DNA from: Anaerolineales bacterium
GTDB lineage: Bacteria; Chloroflexota; Anaerolineae; Anaerolineales; Villigracilaceae
DNA: 64,000 bases
Direction: 5' to 3'
Assembly: GCA_030834895.1 (NCBI GenBank)
Contig: JAUQXA010000010.1
Location: 124,001-188,000 of the forward strand
Shown here: in pieces, positions 30,910 to 38,325 of the stretch
Layout of the letters: each line of letters opens with the position of its first letter
Numbering within the stretch: position 1 is the first letter of the stretch
Notes under the pieces: generated by a model
The model's input: the letters and a program-made list of their open reading frames with translations, nothing else
What the model was told of the DNA's origin: nothing
Database searches by the model: none
Program-made: the position numbers and the translations under genes

Positions 30910-30982
30910 CTCTGGAATCCATCAGCTTGCTGATGAGGATTTCGAGCGGCGTTCGCAGGCAGCAAGCTGCCCGACTCCAGAG
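30910..30982. repeat. Two-hairpin palindromic repeat upstream of the dipeptidase gene
   Basis: The outer arms CTCTGGA (30910-30916) and TCCAGAG (30976-30982) enclose CATCAGC/GCTGATG with loop TT (30920-30935) and GGCAGC/GCTGCC with loop AA (30958-30971). Same plan as the repeats at 2005 and 9983. Confidence 0.65.
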
Positions 30983-31573
30983 TTAGAACAATCCCGTCAG
31001 CCAGTCAATCGAATATGCGCCGGCATAGGCAAACATAGTCATCTTGATCAATTGTCCGACCCAACAGAAGAGCAGGAATTTCCAGATGGGAATCTTTGCC
31101 ACGCCCGCCGCAATCCCCGCCAGGTCGAAGAACGGATTGGGAATTGCCGAAAGCACAAGAATCGCCCACACACCGTATTTTTGAACCCAAGGCTGAACGC
31201 GGCTGTATGCCTGGGTATTTTCCACAACCGCTTGTCCGCTGAACCCCGCCAGATAGCCGGAGAGTTCACCGATGGCGCCCCCCGTCCCTGCGGCGAGAGC
31301 AACCAGCATCGGGTTGAAGACATTTCCCATCGCAAAGACCACCGCCACGCCGGGCGCGGGGAGGATGACCGTGGCGTTTGCCATCAGCATGATGACGAAG
31401 ATGCCCGGATAACCGTATGCCGCAAACTCATCCACCCGCTCGCGGATGCTGTAGATATAGATCGTGATCCCGATGACGGCGGCAAGCGCGAGGACGCGTA
31501 AAATCGTTACGCCAATTCTGTTTTCAGGTTTGGAGGTTTGAAAGTTTGAAGGTCGGTCGCTTGAATTCTGCAT
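30983..31573 (-). CDS. DedA/VTT domain membrane protein
   Basis: 196 residues from the ATG at 31571-31573; a GTG at 31652-31654 would add 27 residues but has no ribosome site and reads through a repeat. Hydrophobic segments match the SNARE-associated/VTT fold, with the motifs GLPG-like NATVILPAPGVAVVFAMG and the conserved loop SAIPNPFFDLAGIAAG. DedA/VTT proteins act as lipid scramblases or transport undecaprenyl phosphate. The N-terminal region before the first helix is low-complexity and encoded by a tandem-like TTTGAAGG sequence. The end overlaps the repeat at 30910-30982 by its stop codon. Confidence 0.75.
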   Translation of the reverse strand: MQNSSDRPSNFQTSKPENRIGVTILRVLALAAVIGITIYIYSIRERVDEFAAYGYPGIFVIMLMANATVILPAPGVAVVFAMGNVFNPMLVALAAGTGGAIGELSGYLAGFSGQAVVENTQAYSRVQPWVQKYGVWAILVLSAIPNPFFDLAGIAAGVAKIPIWKFLLFCWVGQLIKMTMFAYAGAYSIDWLTGLF

Positions 31574-31631
31574 CCTTGTTTCTTTCGGCTTTTCAACCTT
31601 CAAACCTTTTGACTTGCGAACTTTCGAACTA

Positions 31632-32141
31632 TCAGATTTCTTCGATGATGACACGGATGATTTTTACTGCGGGAGCGTTGACATTGCCAGGGTCGCGCGC
31701 CGGGATGGACATCAGCACATCCAACCCTTCCACCACCTGACCGAAGACGGTGTGCCTGCCATTGAGATGTGGCGTAGGTCCATGGGTGATGAAGAACTGC
31801 GAGCCGTTGGTGCCGGGGCCCGCATTCGCCATTGAAAGGATGCCCTGTTTGTCGTGTTTCAGGCTGGGGTGAAACTCATCCGCAAACTTGTAACCGGGTC
31901 CGCCCCTGCCGGTGCCGGTCGGGTCGCCGCCCTGTACCATGAAATTGTCGATCACGCGGTGGAAGATGACACCGTCATAATACCCCTCACGCGAGAGAAA
32001 GACGAAATTGTTGACGGTAATCGGGGTCTTGTCTGCAAACAGTTCAATGACCATCGTGCCTTTGTCGGTCTCCATGTGTGCCTTGTACTTTTTCTTCGGG
32101 TCGATCTGCATCGCGGGTGGGGTACTCCATTGTTTTGCCAT
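31632..32141 (-). CDS. Peptidyl-prolyl cis-trans isomerase, cyclophilin type
   Basis: 169 residues, start with ribosome site AAAGGAG. Signatures: [21 protein letters not shown] (split here at the FHR active-site arginine), [24 protein letters not shown] and the substrate-binding [14 protein letters not shown]. There is no signal peptide, so the enzyme is cytoplasmic. It accelerates proline isomerisation in protein folding. It lies 15 bp downstream of the uridine kinase gene and upstream of the DedA-like gene on the same strand, so co-transcription is likely. Confidence 0.92.
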   Translation of the reverse strand: MAKQWSTPPAMQIDPKKKYKAHMETDKGTMVIELFADKTPITVNNFVFLSREGYYDGVIFHRVIDNFMVQGGDPTGTGRGGPGYKFADEFHPSLKHDKQGILSMANAGPGTNGSQFFITHGPTPHLNGRHTVFGQVVEGLDVLMSIPARDPGNVNAPAVKIIRVIIEEI

Positions 32142-32156
32142 TCTATAATCTCCTTT

Positions 32157-32780
32157 TTACTTTAATAACGATTCGATTCTTGCCACAACCATGTCAAGGG
32201 CGGCGATATTGTGCCCGCCTTCGGGGATGATGACGTCCGCATACCGCTTGGATGGTTCGACGAATTCCAAGTGCATCGGGCGGACGGTTGCTTCATATTG
32301 TTTGATGACCGATTCGGTGCTGCGTCCGCGCTCGGTGATGTCGCGGCGCAGACGGCGGATAAAGCGGACATCGGCATCCGCATCCACATAAAGTTTTACA
32401 TCGAACAGTTTGCGCAACTCGGGTTCGACGAAGATCAAGACACCCTCCACCAAAATCACGCCCCGTGACGCCACCGTATAGGTTCTGTCCGTGCGGCTGT
32501 CGGTGGAGAAGTCATAGATCGGGACTTCGACGGATTGATGGTTTCGTAATGCTTCTACATGCTGAATCAGCAACTCGGTTTCGAGCGAATTGGGATGATC
32601 GAAGTTGACATCCCGCCGCAATGTTGGCGGCAGTCCGCTCAGGTCTTTGTAATACGAGTCATGCTGGAGATATGCGATTCGATCCGCCCCAACGCGGTCC
32701 AGGATTGCCTGGGCAACCGTTGTCTTGCCCGATCCTGATCCGCCGGCGATGCCGATGACCAAAGGGATGCTCTGACTCAT
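32157..32780 (-). CDS. udk: Uridine kinase
   Basis: 207 residues. The P-loop GGSGSGKTT is at 13-21; the substrate-binding DSYYKDL and DFDHPNSLE motifs and RRLRRDITERGRSTESVI lid region are characteristic. It phosphorylates uridine and cytidine to UMP/CMP using ATP or GTP, in the salvage pathway that also involves upp elsewhere in the window. A TATAAT box sits seven bases before the ATG (see 32781-32793), so translation is probably from a leaderless mRNA. Confidence 0.93.
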   Translation of the reverse strand: MSQSIPLVIGIAGGSGSGKTTVAQAILDRVGADRIAYLQHDSYYKDLSGLPPTLRRDVNFDHPNSLETELLIQHVEALRNHQSVEVPIYDFSTDSRTDRTYTVASRGVILVEGVLIFVEPELRKLFDVKLYVDADADVRFIRRLRRDITERGRSTESVIKQYEATVRPMHLEFVEPSKRYADVIIPEGGHNIAALDMVVARIESLLK

Positions 32781-32793
32781 GTCCCTGATTATA
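32781..32793 (-). promoter_or_regulatory. Leaderless promoter of udk
   Basis: TATAAT on the minus strand (32793-32788) is followed by seven bases and the ATG at 32780. No ribosome site is present. Confidence 0.6.
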
Positions 32794-32845
32794 GCCCATC
32801 ACTTGTAAAACGAATCCGAGTGTTCTTTTATGATATTATGAAAAT

Positions 32846-33277
32846 ATGGAAAGTGAAAACATCCCCATTGCCCGCGGTTCGAAGGTGTTACTCGAACTTG
32901 TTGACCAGTCTGGTGGTGTCGAACAGGTTGAGTTCACGTTGGTGGAATCCAAACGAGCCGACCTCAAGTCTGGTTTGCTCGACGAGAACACGCCACTTGC
33001 CCGTGCCTTGATCGGTCATCAGGCTGGGGAAGTCGTTCCATATACAGCCGGGGACTTGAAGGAAGTCCGCGTTTTGTCAGTTGGTCAAGGCGAAGCCAAT
33101 GCTGTAGCTGACGCTGCCGAGAAGCGCCGTGAGAGTGTTCGGAAGGCAGAAACGCAATCGGAACTCATCAACCAGTTGAACTTCGCCACCGCCAGCGGCA
33201 GCAAGTGGGGAGATTATGATGTGGATGTGGAGAAGTTGATGGAACAGCGTCCCCAAAAAGAGGAAGACAGCGAGTGA
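32846..33277 (+). CDS. Gre-type C-terminal domain protein (GreA/GreB FKBP-like domain)
   Basis: 143 residues. The middle (about 10-80) fits the globular C-terminal domain of GreA/GreB: ARGSKVLLELVDQSGGVEQV, then SPLA-like TPLARALIGHQAGEVVPYTA. The long coiled-coil tip that enters the RNA polymerase secondary channel is absent, so this may resemble Rnk-like proteins that bind polymerase without cleavage stimulation. A charged C-terminal extension follows (about 85-143). TATTAT at 32834-32839 lies six bases before the ATG, and there is no ribosome site, suggesting a leaderless message. Divergent from udk. Confidence 0.7.
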   Translation: MESENIPIARGSKVLLELVDQSGGVEQVEFTLVESKRADLKSGLLDENTPLARALIGHQAGEVVPYTAGDLKEVRVLSVGQGEANAVADAAEKRRESVRKAETQSELINQLNFATASGSKWGDYDVDVEKLMEQRPQKEEDSE

Positions 33278-33284
33278 AATAAAG

Positions 33285-33314
33285 ATCGCCCCGGTAAACC
33301 CAAGGGCGATTTTA
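33285..33314. terminator. Terminator between converging Gre-domain and thioredoxin genes
   Basis: ATCGCCC (33285-33291) pairs with GGGCGAT (33304-33310), followed by TTTTAG on the plus strand and by CTTTATTTC on the minus strand. Confidence 0.6.
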
Positions 33315-33322
33315 GGCAAATC

Positions 33323-33826
33323 TCAAGCGCGTTTCTTGAACATCCCCGTCACCGCCTGCCAGATGGGACAGCGGTCATAGACTCCCATGAAGGCGATAAT
33401 TCCGCCGATGCCCGCCACCAGCCAGTTGTCGGTGGCGATTCCCATTATCATAAAGACTGCACCTGCGCCGAGTCGCAGCATCCGGTCGAATGAGGTCAGC
33501 GGCACTTTTACCTCTTTGCCCTCCGCCAGCGCTTCGAACATGGCACGATACCCCGATTCGCTTTGTGCGCCAGTCACACGCCCCACTTCTTTTCCATCAC
33601 GCAGGGTGATGACGGTGGGAATGCCATAGACTTTGAACTGTTCCAGCACATCACGCGACTCATCGGCGTTGACCGGCATGAACTGGACTTTGCCATCGTA
33701 TTCCTTTGCCAGTTTTTCGAGAATCGGCTTGGTCATCATGCAGGGTCCGCACCACGAAGCCCAAAAATCCACGATGACAGGTTTGTTTGCTCCCGTTATT
33801 TTTTGTTGAAATTCAGATTGGTTCAT
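33323..33826 (-). CDS. Thioredoxin fused to a DUF2892-like membrane domain
   Basis: 167 residues. Residues 1-105 are a thioredoxin with the active site WASWCGPCMM (C26, C29) and the cis-proline GIPTVITL. Residues about 112-165 carry a two-helix membrane segment ending in YDRCPIWQAVTG, resembling DUF2892 proteins such as the neighbouring gene product. The fusion would tether a thiol-disulfide reductant to the membrane. A 9-bp perfect hairpin lies between the neighbouring DUF2892 gene and this start, and no clear ribosome site is visible. Confidence 0.85.
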   Translation of the reverse strand: MNQSEFQQKITGANKPVIVDFWASWCGPCMMTKPILEKLAKEYDGKVQFMPVNADESRDVLEQFKVYGIPTVITLRDGKEVGRVTGAQSESGYRAMFEALAEGKEVKVPLTSFDRMLRLGAGAVFMIMGIATDNWLVAGIGGIIAFMGVYDRCPIWQAVTGMFKKRA

Positions 33827-33839
33827 GGTTGATAATTTT

Positions 33840-33865
33840 GGAGCGGACGATATTCTGTCCGCTCC
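33840..33865 (-). other. Perfect hairpin between DUF2892 and thioredoxin genes
   Basis: GGAGCGGAC (33840-33848) and GTCCGCTCC (33857-33865) pair perfectly with an 8-nt loop. On the minus strand AAAATTATC follows. It could attenuate transcription from the DUF2892 gene into the thioredoxin gene or protect the mRNA. Confidence 0.6.
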
Positions 33866-33877
33866 GTTATCTGAGGG

Positions 33878-34075
33878 TTATTTGTATGTGCTGAATTTGA
33901 AGGGCGCATACAGCGGGCAGAAGGCGATCACCGCCGTGAGCAGGAAGACCGCGCCGAGGACAAGCAGTACGATTCCGAGGGTTCCCGTGACGATGCCACC
34001 AAAATACAGGTAAGCAAAAATCGCGGCAAGCACCACACGGATGATGCGATCGACATTGGACAAGTTGCGTTTCAT
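33878..34075 (-). CDS. DUF2892 family small membrane protein
   Basis: 65 residues with two membrane helices and the family ends: N-terminal MKRNLSNVDRIIRVVLAA and C-terminal FCPLYAPFKFSTYK. DUF2892 proteins are often found near rhodanese, thioredoxin or sulfur-handling genes; function unknown. The start has the ribosome site AAAGGAGAT, 9 nt away. Its promoter region carries a Crp/Fnr-like palindrome (34138-34152) placed for activation. It lies upstream of the thioredoxin-DUF2892 fusion, and both may form one regulated unit. Confidence 0.8.
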   Translation of the reverse strand: MKRNLSNVDRIIRVVLAAIFAYLYFGGIVTGTLGIVLLVLGAVFLLTAVIAFCPLYAPFKFSTYK

Positions 34076-34103
34076 GTTTGTAAATCTCCTTTGATTGGTT
34101 TGA

Positions 34104-34152
34104 TGCTCACAGTATAGGAGAAGTTACAAAATGCGTCTGTGACAATGTCACA
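34104..34152 (-). promoter_or_regulatory. Candidate Crp/Fnr-activated promoter
   Basis: The perfect palindrome TGTGACAATGTCACA (34138-34152) is centred at 34145. A TATACT -10 box on the minus strand is at 34116-34111, so the start site would be near 34104. This puts the palindrome centre at about -41, the class II activator position. It overlaps the stop codon of the Crp/Fnr-type gene just upstream, which makes that protein the likely regulator of the DUF2892/thioredoxin genes. Confidence 0.55.
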
Positions 34153-34822
34153 CAAGCAAACGGGATTCCAGCAGGTCAAAATCCAGCACTTCGACCGTAC
34201 CGCGCCCGGAGTGGATGCTTCCTTCGCTGACGAAATCCTCCAGTAGACGGCTGATGACCTCGCGTGAACTGCCCAAATCAGCGGCAATCTCCTGGTGGGT
34301 GATCCGAATCGGATTTAGGCGTCTGGCTCTCTCCAGCAGAAGCAAGGCCACGCGACGGTCCATGCGCTGAAAGGCAACCTCGTCAATGACTGCCATCACT
34401 GTGGAGAGTCTGTCGGAGAGCAGGTCGAAGACAAACTCGCGCCACACGTCATAGCGTTTCACCCAATCGCGGAAAACGTCGGCGGGAATCATCACCGCTT
34501 CGGCATCCTTCTCGACCGTTGCCACGGCGGGAAAAGTCTTGTGACTCAAGATGGCATTGGCGGTCAGGATGCAGGAAGAGCCATTGCCAAAGCGATACAG
34601 TGTGATCTCGCGTCCCGTCTCGCCGATTTTGTAAACCCGCACCACGCCCGAAATTAGCAGAGCAATTGCCTCAACGCGATCTCCCTCGACGAAGACATCG
34701 CGACCCGCAGGAATACTTGCGAAAAACGCCTTCTGTTGGAATTCCCGCGTTAAAGAAGTCCCCGCCTCCTGAAGGATGGGCAGGGACTGTGTTGCGCGGG
34801 CAAACTGGGAGGAGTCAAGCAT
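34148..34822 (-). CDS. Crp/Fnr family transcriptional regulator
   Basis: 224 residues. An N-terminal cyclic-nucleotide-binding-like beta barrel (about 30-125; GDRVEAIALLISGVVRVYKI) is followed by a long dimer helix and a C-terminal winged helix with ITHQEIAADLGSSREVISRLL. The cAMP-binding residues of true CRP are not obvious and there is no N-terminal cysteine cluster as in FNR, so the signal is unknown. It starts 14 bp after the degV stop, without a ribosome site. A Crp-like palindrome lies at its 3' end before the DUF2892/thioredoxin genes. Confidence 0.85.
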   Translation of the reverse strand: MLDSSQFARATQSLPILQEAGTSLTREFQQKAFFASIPAGRDVFVEGDRVEAIALLISGVVRVYKIGETGREITLYRFGNGSSCILTANAILSHKTFPAVATVEKDAEAVMIPADVFRDWVKRYDVWREFVFDLLSDRLSTVMAVIDEVAFQRMDRRVALLLLERARRLNPIRITHQEIAADLGSSREVISRLLEDFVSEGSIHSGRGTVEVLDFDLLESRLLV

Positions 34823-34836
34823 TGGGAACTTGCTGA

Positions 34837-35688
34837 CTAGTCAAAACTATAAACCAGCCCCACAGTTCCCGGCCCAGTATGTGTGCCGATTACCGGGCTG
34901 AGGTCTGAACAGACAGTTTCCACTGGGTTGAATTGTTGGGTTGCGCGAGCAAGCAGGGTTTCCGCATCCTCGCGCGCGTTTGCGTGGACTGTTGCAAGGT
35001 GGATGTTTTGTTTCCCTGCCAGTCTTTCAGCCGCCAATTCAAGCAGGCGGTCGTGCGCCTTTGACTTTGTGCGGATGCGTTCGATGCCCTCCACCTTTCC
35101 ATCTTTGATGGTCAGGATAGGCTTGAGGTTTAGCGCCGAACCAATGAAACGTTGTGCCCCGCCGATCCGTCCGCCACGGTGTAAAAATTCCAACGTGTCC
35201 ACAGCGAAGAATATGCCGGAATTTGCACGTGTCTTTTCTACAATTTCAACACATTCCTGCATGGTTGCCCCTTTTTCCAGTGCGCGCGCTGCTGCAAGGA
35301 TGAAAAATCCCATGTACATGGAAGTGGCAAGACTGTCGACTATGATTACTTTTTCGCCATCGGCACCCATCATTTCCTTTGCCTGCATCGCCGATTGCAT
35401 GGTCCCCGAGAGCTTCGACGAAATGAAGATTCCCAGCACGTCATATCCCTGACTGACCAGATTTTGAAAGGTGGCGTGCATAATGCCCACGGAGACTTGT
35501 GAAGTGGAGGGCATGGTCTTCGATGTTTTCAGCCGGGTATAGAATTCCGACGGTTGGATGTCCACCCCGTCATGGAAATTCTTTTCGTCCCAAATGACGA
35601 CGAGCGGGGCGATGGTCATGTTGTACTGTTTTATGAATTCTGCGGGCAAAAAAGCTGTGCTGTCTGTAACAATTGCAATTTTGGACAT
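34837..35688 (-). CDS. DegV family fatty-acid-binding protein
   Basis: 283 residues, start with ribosome site AAAGGAG. Signatures: IAIVTDSTAFLPAEF at the N-terminus, the SSKLSGTMQSA loop and HRGGRIGGAQRF in the second half; the end IGTHTGPGTVGLVY is also typical. DegV/FakB proteins bind a fatty acid and present it to a FakA kinase for phosphorylation. No fakA gene is seen in this window. It is probably co-transcribed with the Crp/Fnr-type gene. Confidence 0.88.
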   Translation of the reverse strand: MSKIAIVTDSTAFLPAEFIKQYNMTIAPLVVIWDEKNFHDGVDIQPSEFYTRLKTSKTMPSTSQVSVGIMHATFQNLVSQGYDVLGIFISSKLSGTMQSAMQAKEMMGADGEKVIIVDSLATSMYMGFFILAAARALEKGATMQECVEIVEKTRANSGIFFAVDTLEFLHRGGRIGGAQRFIGSALNLKPILTIKDGKVEGIERIRTKSKAHDRLLELAAERLAGKQNIHLATVHANAREDAETLLARATQQFNPVETVCSDLSPVIGTHTGPGTVGLVYSFD

Positions 35689-35783
35689 GGTTTTCTCCTT
35701 TCGATAGTATTGAAACGATTGCGGGCTATTTTACCCCAGTAGAGAGTGCGTGTATGAAAAAAATCAAATTTCGGTGCTCATGG

Positions 35784-35789
35784 TATAAT
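35784..35789 (+). promoter_or_regulatory. -10 box upstream of mreB
   Basis: TATAAT 50 bases before the mreB start, within ATGGTATAATCC. A clear -35 box is not visible. It is the likely promoter of the mre-min cluster. Confidence 0.45.
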
Positions 35790-35838
35790 CCACCCCGAAA
35801 TTCATGTATAGCAAAGATTTCTTTTTTAGGAGCCCGAT

Positions 35839-36912
35839 TTGGCCTTCAACCCCATCAACTGGCTGCTAGGCCTTTTTTCACTCGATATTGCCATAGACCT
35901 TGGCACCGCGAATACCCTGGTTCATGTTCGCGGCAAAGGGATTGTGATCAATGAGCCGTCGTGGGTGACTGTTGACAAGAAACTGCGGCAGCCTCTGGCT
36001 ATTGGTCTGGAAGCCAAGGAAATGGTTGGGCGTACACCGGGTAATGTGGTGGTCGTGCGCCCTATTCGCGATGGTGTAATTGCCGAGTTTGATGTCACCC
36101 AGGTGATGCTCGAATATTTCATCGGCAAGGTGCATGAGCAAAGCATGGTCCCATTGCCCCGTCCGCGGGTGATTATCGGCCTGCCTACGGGTGTGACCGA
36201 AGTGGAAAAACGCGCGGTATATGATGCGGTCATGGCTTCGGGAGCGCGTCAGGCCATGCTGATCGAGGAGCCGATTGCCGCTGCACTGGGAGCGGGCTTG
36301 CCCATCGGGGAGATCCGCGGTTCGATGGTGGTGGATATCGGTGGTGGGACAACCGAAGTCGCGGTCCTGTCAATGAGCGGAGTGGTCGCGTCGCGCTCGC
36401 TGCGCGTCGCAGGCGATGAGATGGATCAGGATGTCGTTCAATACCTCCGCAATAAATATAACCTGTTGATTGGGGAAGGCAACGCGGAACAGATCAAATG
36501 GCAGATTGGCTCGGCCTACCCGTTACAGCCTGAGAAGACCATGGAAGTGCGCGGGCGCAATCTCGTCACTGGACTGCCCGAAACTGTCGAAGTTTCGTCC
36601 ATTGAAATTCGGGAAGCGCTTTCCGGTTCGGTGCAGGTGATTATTGACACTGTTCGTGATGCTCTTGATGAAATTCCGCCGGAGATCGTGGCAGACTTGA
36701 TGGATATTGGTATTTGTCTTGCTGGTGGCGGCGCGCTTTTGCAGGGGTTGGCGGAACGCCTTACCGATGAACTAAAATTGCGGGTATGGGTGGCTGAAGA
36801 CCCGCTGACATGTGTCGCGCGTGGTGCGGCGATGATCTTTGAAGATTTCGATGTGCTTGGCCGTTACATGGTCGGCCTGGAGCGCGGCAGTACGCGTCAC
36901 ATGCTTGGATAA
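35839..36912 (+). CDS. mreB: Rod shape-determining protein MreB
   Basis: 357 residues from a TTG start at 35839, supported by the ribosome site AGGAG six bases upstream; the N-terminus encoded (MAFNPINWLLGLFSLDIAID) fits MreB with a short amphipathic membrane anchor. The actin-fold phosphate motifs are DLGTANT (20-26) and DIGGGTTEVAVLS, with the GGGALLQGL adenosine loop near the end. MreB polymerises under the membrane and directs lateral wall synthesis. It heads a plus-strand cluster mreB-mreC-mreD-PBP2-minCDE-rodA-gltX. Confidence 0.95.
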   Translation: MAFNPINWLLGLFSLDIAIDLGTANTLVHVRGKGIVINEPSWVTVDKKLRQPLAIGLEAKEMVGRTPGNVVVVRPIRDGVIAEFDVTQVMLEYFIGKVHEQSMVPLPRPRVIIGLPTGVTEVEKRAVYDAVMASGARQAMLIEEPIAAALGAGLPIGEIRGSMVVDIGGGTTEVAVLSMSGVVASRSLRVAGDEMDQDVVQYLRNKYNLLIGEGNAEQIKWQIGSAYPLQPEKTMEVRGRNLVTGLPETVEVSSIEIREALSGSVQVIIDTVRDALDEIPPEIVADLMDIGICLAGGGALLQGLAERLTDELKLRVWVAEDPLTCVARGAAMIFEDFDVLGRYMVGLERGSTRHMLG

Positions 36913-36974
36913 GCGGTTCCGTCTTTTCGTTGCCGGTGATTCTGGCGGCGATTCACAAGATGGACTGAAAACAT

Positions 36975-37799
36975 ATGAACTCCCGTTCCTTACAAACTAC
37001 GATTGTTTTTCTTGTCATAGGTGGGATTCTCGCCCTGGCGTTTGGCGGCTTTTTCGGTTCCGCTTCCAGGCAGTTCAGTTCTGTTCTGATCGAAATCCAG
37101 ACATGGATATCTTCCCGTTACCTCGGAATACAGGATTTTATAACCGCGCCACGCGACATTGTCTCTTTGCGCGCACGAAATACTGAACTGGAGACGCAGG
37201 TATCGCAGCTACAGGCGCAAGTGATCGAACTTCAACAGCGCGTCAGTGAAACCGAAATCCTGGCGGCGCTGGTGGATTTTTCCCGATCCAACCCTGAAAG
37301 CACTTATAAGGCAGCGGCGGTAATCGGTCGCGACCCAAGCCCGTTTTTGCATTACATCATCATCAATCGCGGTTCGAACGATGACATTCGGCGCGGTATG
37401 CCTGTAGTGACCAATCAAGGGCTGGTGGGACGCGTTGATGCGGTCATTGCAGACGCCGCGCGCGTGCAGCTCATTACTGACCCCGCATCTTCCATTAATG
37501 TTTACCTGCAAAATGCCGCGACAGATGCGGTCCTGCTTGGGTCTGTCACTGGCGATGTGTCTTTGGATATGATTTCACAGGATGCTTCAGTGGAACCTGG
37601 CGACCTCATCCTGACTTCTGGCTTGGGTGGGGGATACCCGTCTGACCTTATTATTGGTCAGGTGGTTACAATGCGTACGCTCGAGTTCGAACTTTTCCAA
37701 CAGGCGACGGTTCAGCCGGCAGTGGATTTCGCCCGCCTGCAAATTGTTCTTGTCATCACCAACTTCCGCCCTGTGGATATAACTCCGCTGGTGCCTTGA
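36975..37799 (+). CDS. mreC: Rod shape-determining protein MreC
   Basis: 274 residues. A single N-terminal membrane helix (about 7-28) is followed by a coiled coil (about 60-95; LRARNTELETQVSQLQAQ) and two beta domains characteristic of MreC (PFLHYIIINRGSNDDI; GMPVVTNQGLVGRVD). MreC lies in the periplasm-facing side, or outer face, of the membrane and links MreB with PBP2 and RodA. It follows mreB by 62 bp with a weak ribosome site. Confidence 0.92.
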   Translation: MNSRSLQTTIVFLVIGGILALAFGGFFGSASRQFSSVLIEIQTWISSRYLGIQDFITAPRDIVSLRARNTELETQVSQLQAQVIELQQRVSETEILAALVDFSRSNPESTYKAAAVIGRDPSPFLHYIIINRGSNDDIRRGMPVVTNQGLVGRVDAVIADAARVQLITDPASSINVYLQNAATDAVLLGSVTGDVSLDMISQDASVEPGDLILTSGLGGGYPSDLIIGQVVTMRTLEFELFQQATVQPAVDFARLQIVLVITNFRPVDITPLVP

Positions 37800-37824
37800 T
37801 TTTCCACCTCCCACCTTATTAGAC

Positions 37825-38325
37825 GTGCGAAACATTATCGCATTCCCTTTGCTTTTGCTGGCGGTCATCCTGCAATCCTCTGTTGTCAGTCAGATCAAGC
37901 TGCTTGCAGGCTATGCCGACTTACCCCTGCTCATGCTTGGTGCGTGGGCGTTGCAGAAACGCGTCAGTTCGGCGTGGCATTGGGCGGCGCTTGGTTGTGT
38001 CATCCTTGCTTACGTTTCCGACATGCCATTGCCCGTTTTGGTAATGGGATATTTTGCGATTATCTACATGGCGCAGGGCCTGCAAAAACGAGTCTGGCAG
38101 GCCCCGTTGCTGGCGATGTTTAGCGTCACCTTTCTCGGTACGTTATTCATGCATTTGCTTTCATTTGTTGTTCTGAGTGTTTTGGGAACCCCATTTGCCT
38201 TTGCCGATGTGATAGGATTAATTACCTTGCCAAGTTTATTGCTTAATATGTTGTTCTCGATCCCGGTCTATGCCTTCATGCGCGAACTCGCGCGCTGGGT
38301 TTACCCCGCTGAGGAATACGAATGA
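37825..38325 (+). CDS. mreD: Rod shape-determining protein MreD
   Basis: 166 residues, GTG start, with five hydrophobic segments (MRNIIAFPLLLLAVILQSSV at the first). Sequence identity in MreD families is low; assignment rests on length, topology and position between mreC and the PBP2 gene. MreD is an integral membrane partner of MreC in the elongasome. Its stop overlaps the PBP2 start (ATGA), implying coupled translation. An upstream ribosome site is not obvious. Confidence 0.82.
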   Translation: MRNIIAFPLLLLAVILQSSVVSQIKLLAGYADLPLLMLGAWALQKRVSSAWHWAALGCVILAYVSDMPLPVLVMGYFAIIYMAQGLQKRVWQAPLLAMFSVTFLGTLFMHLLSFVVLSVLGTPFAFADVIGLITLPSLLLNMLFSIPVYAFMRELARWVYPAEEYE

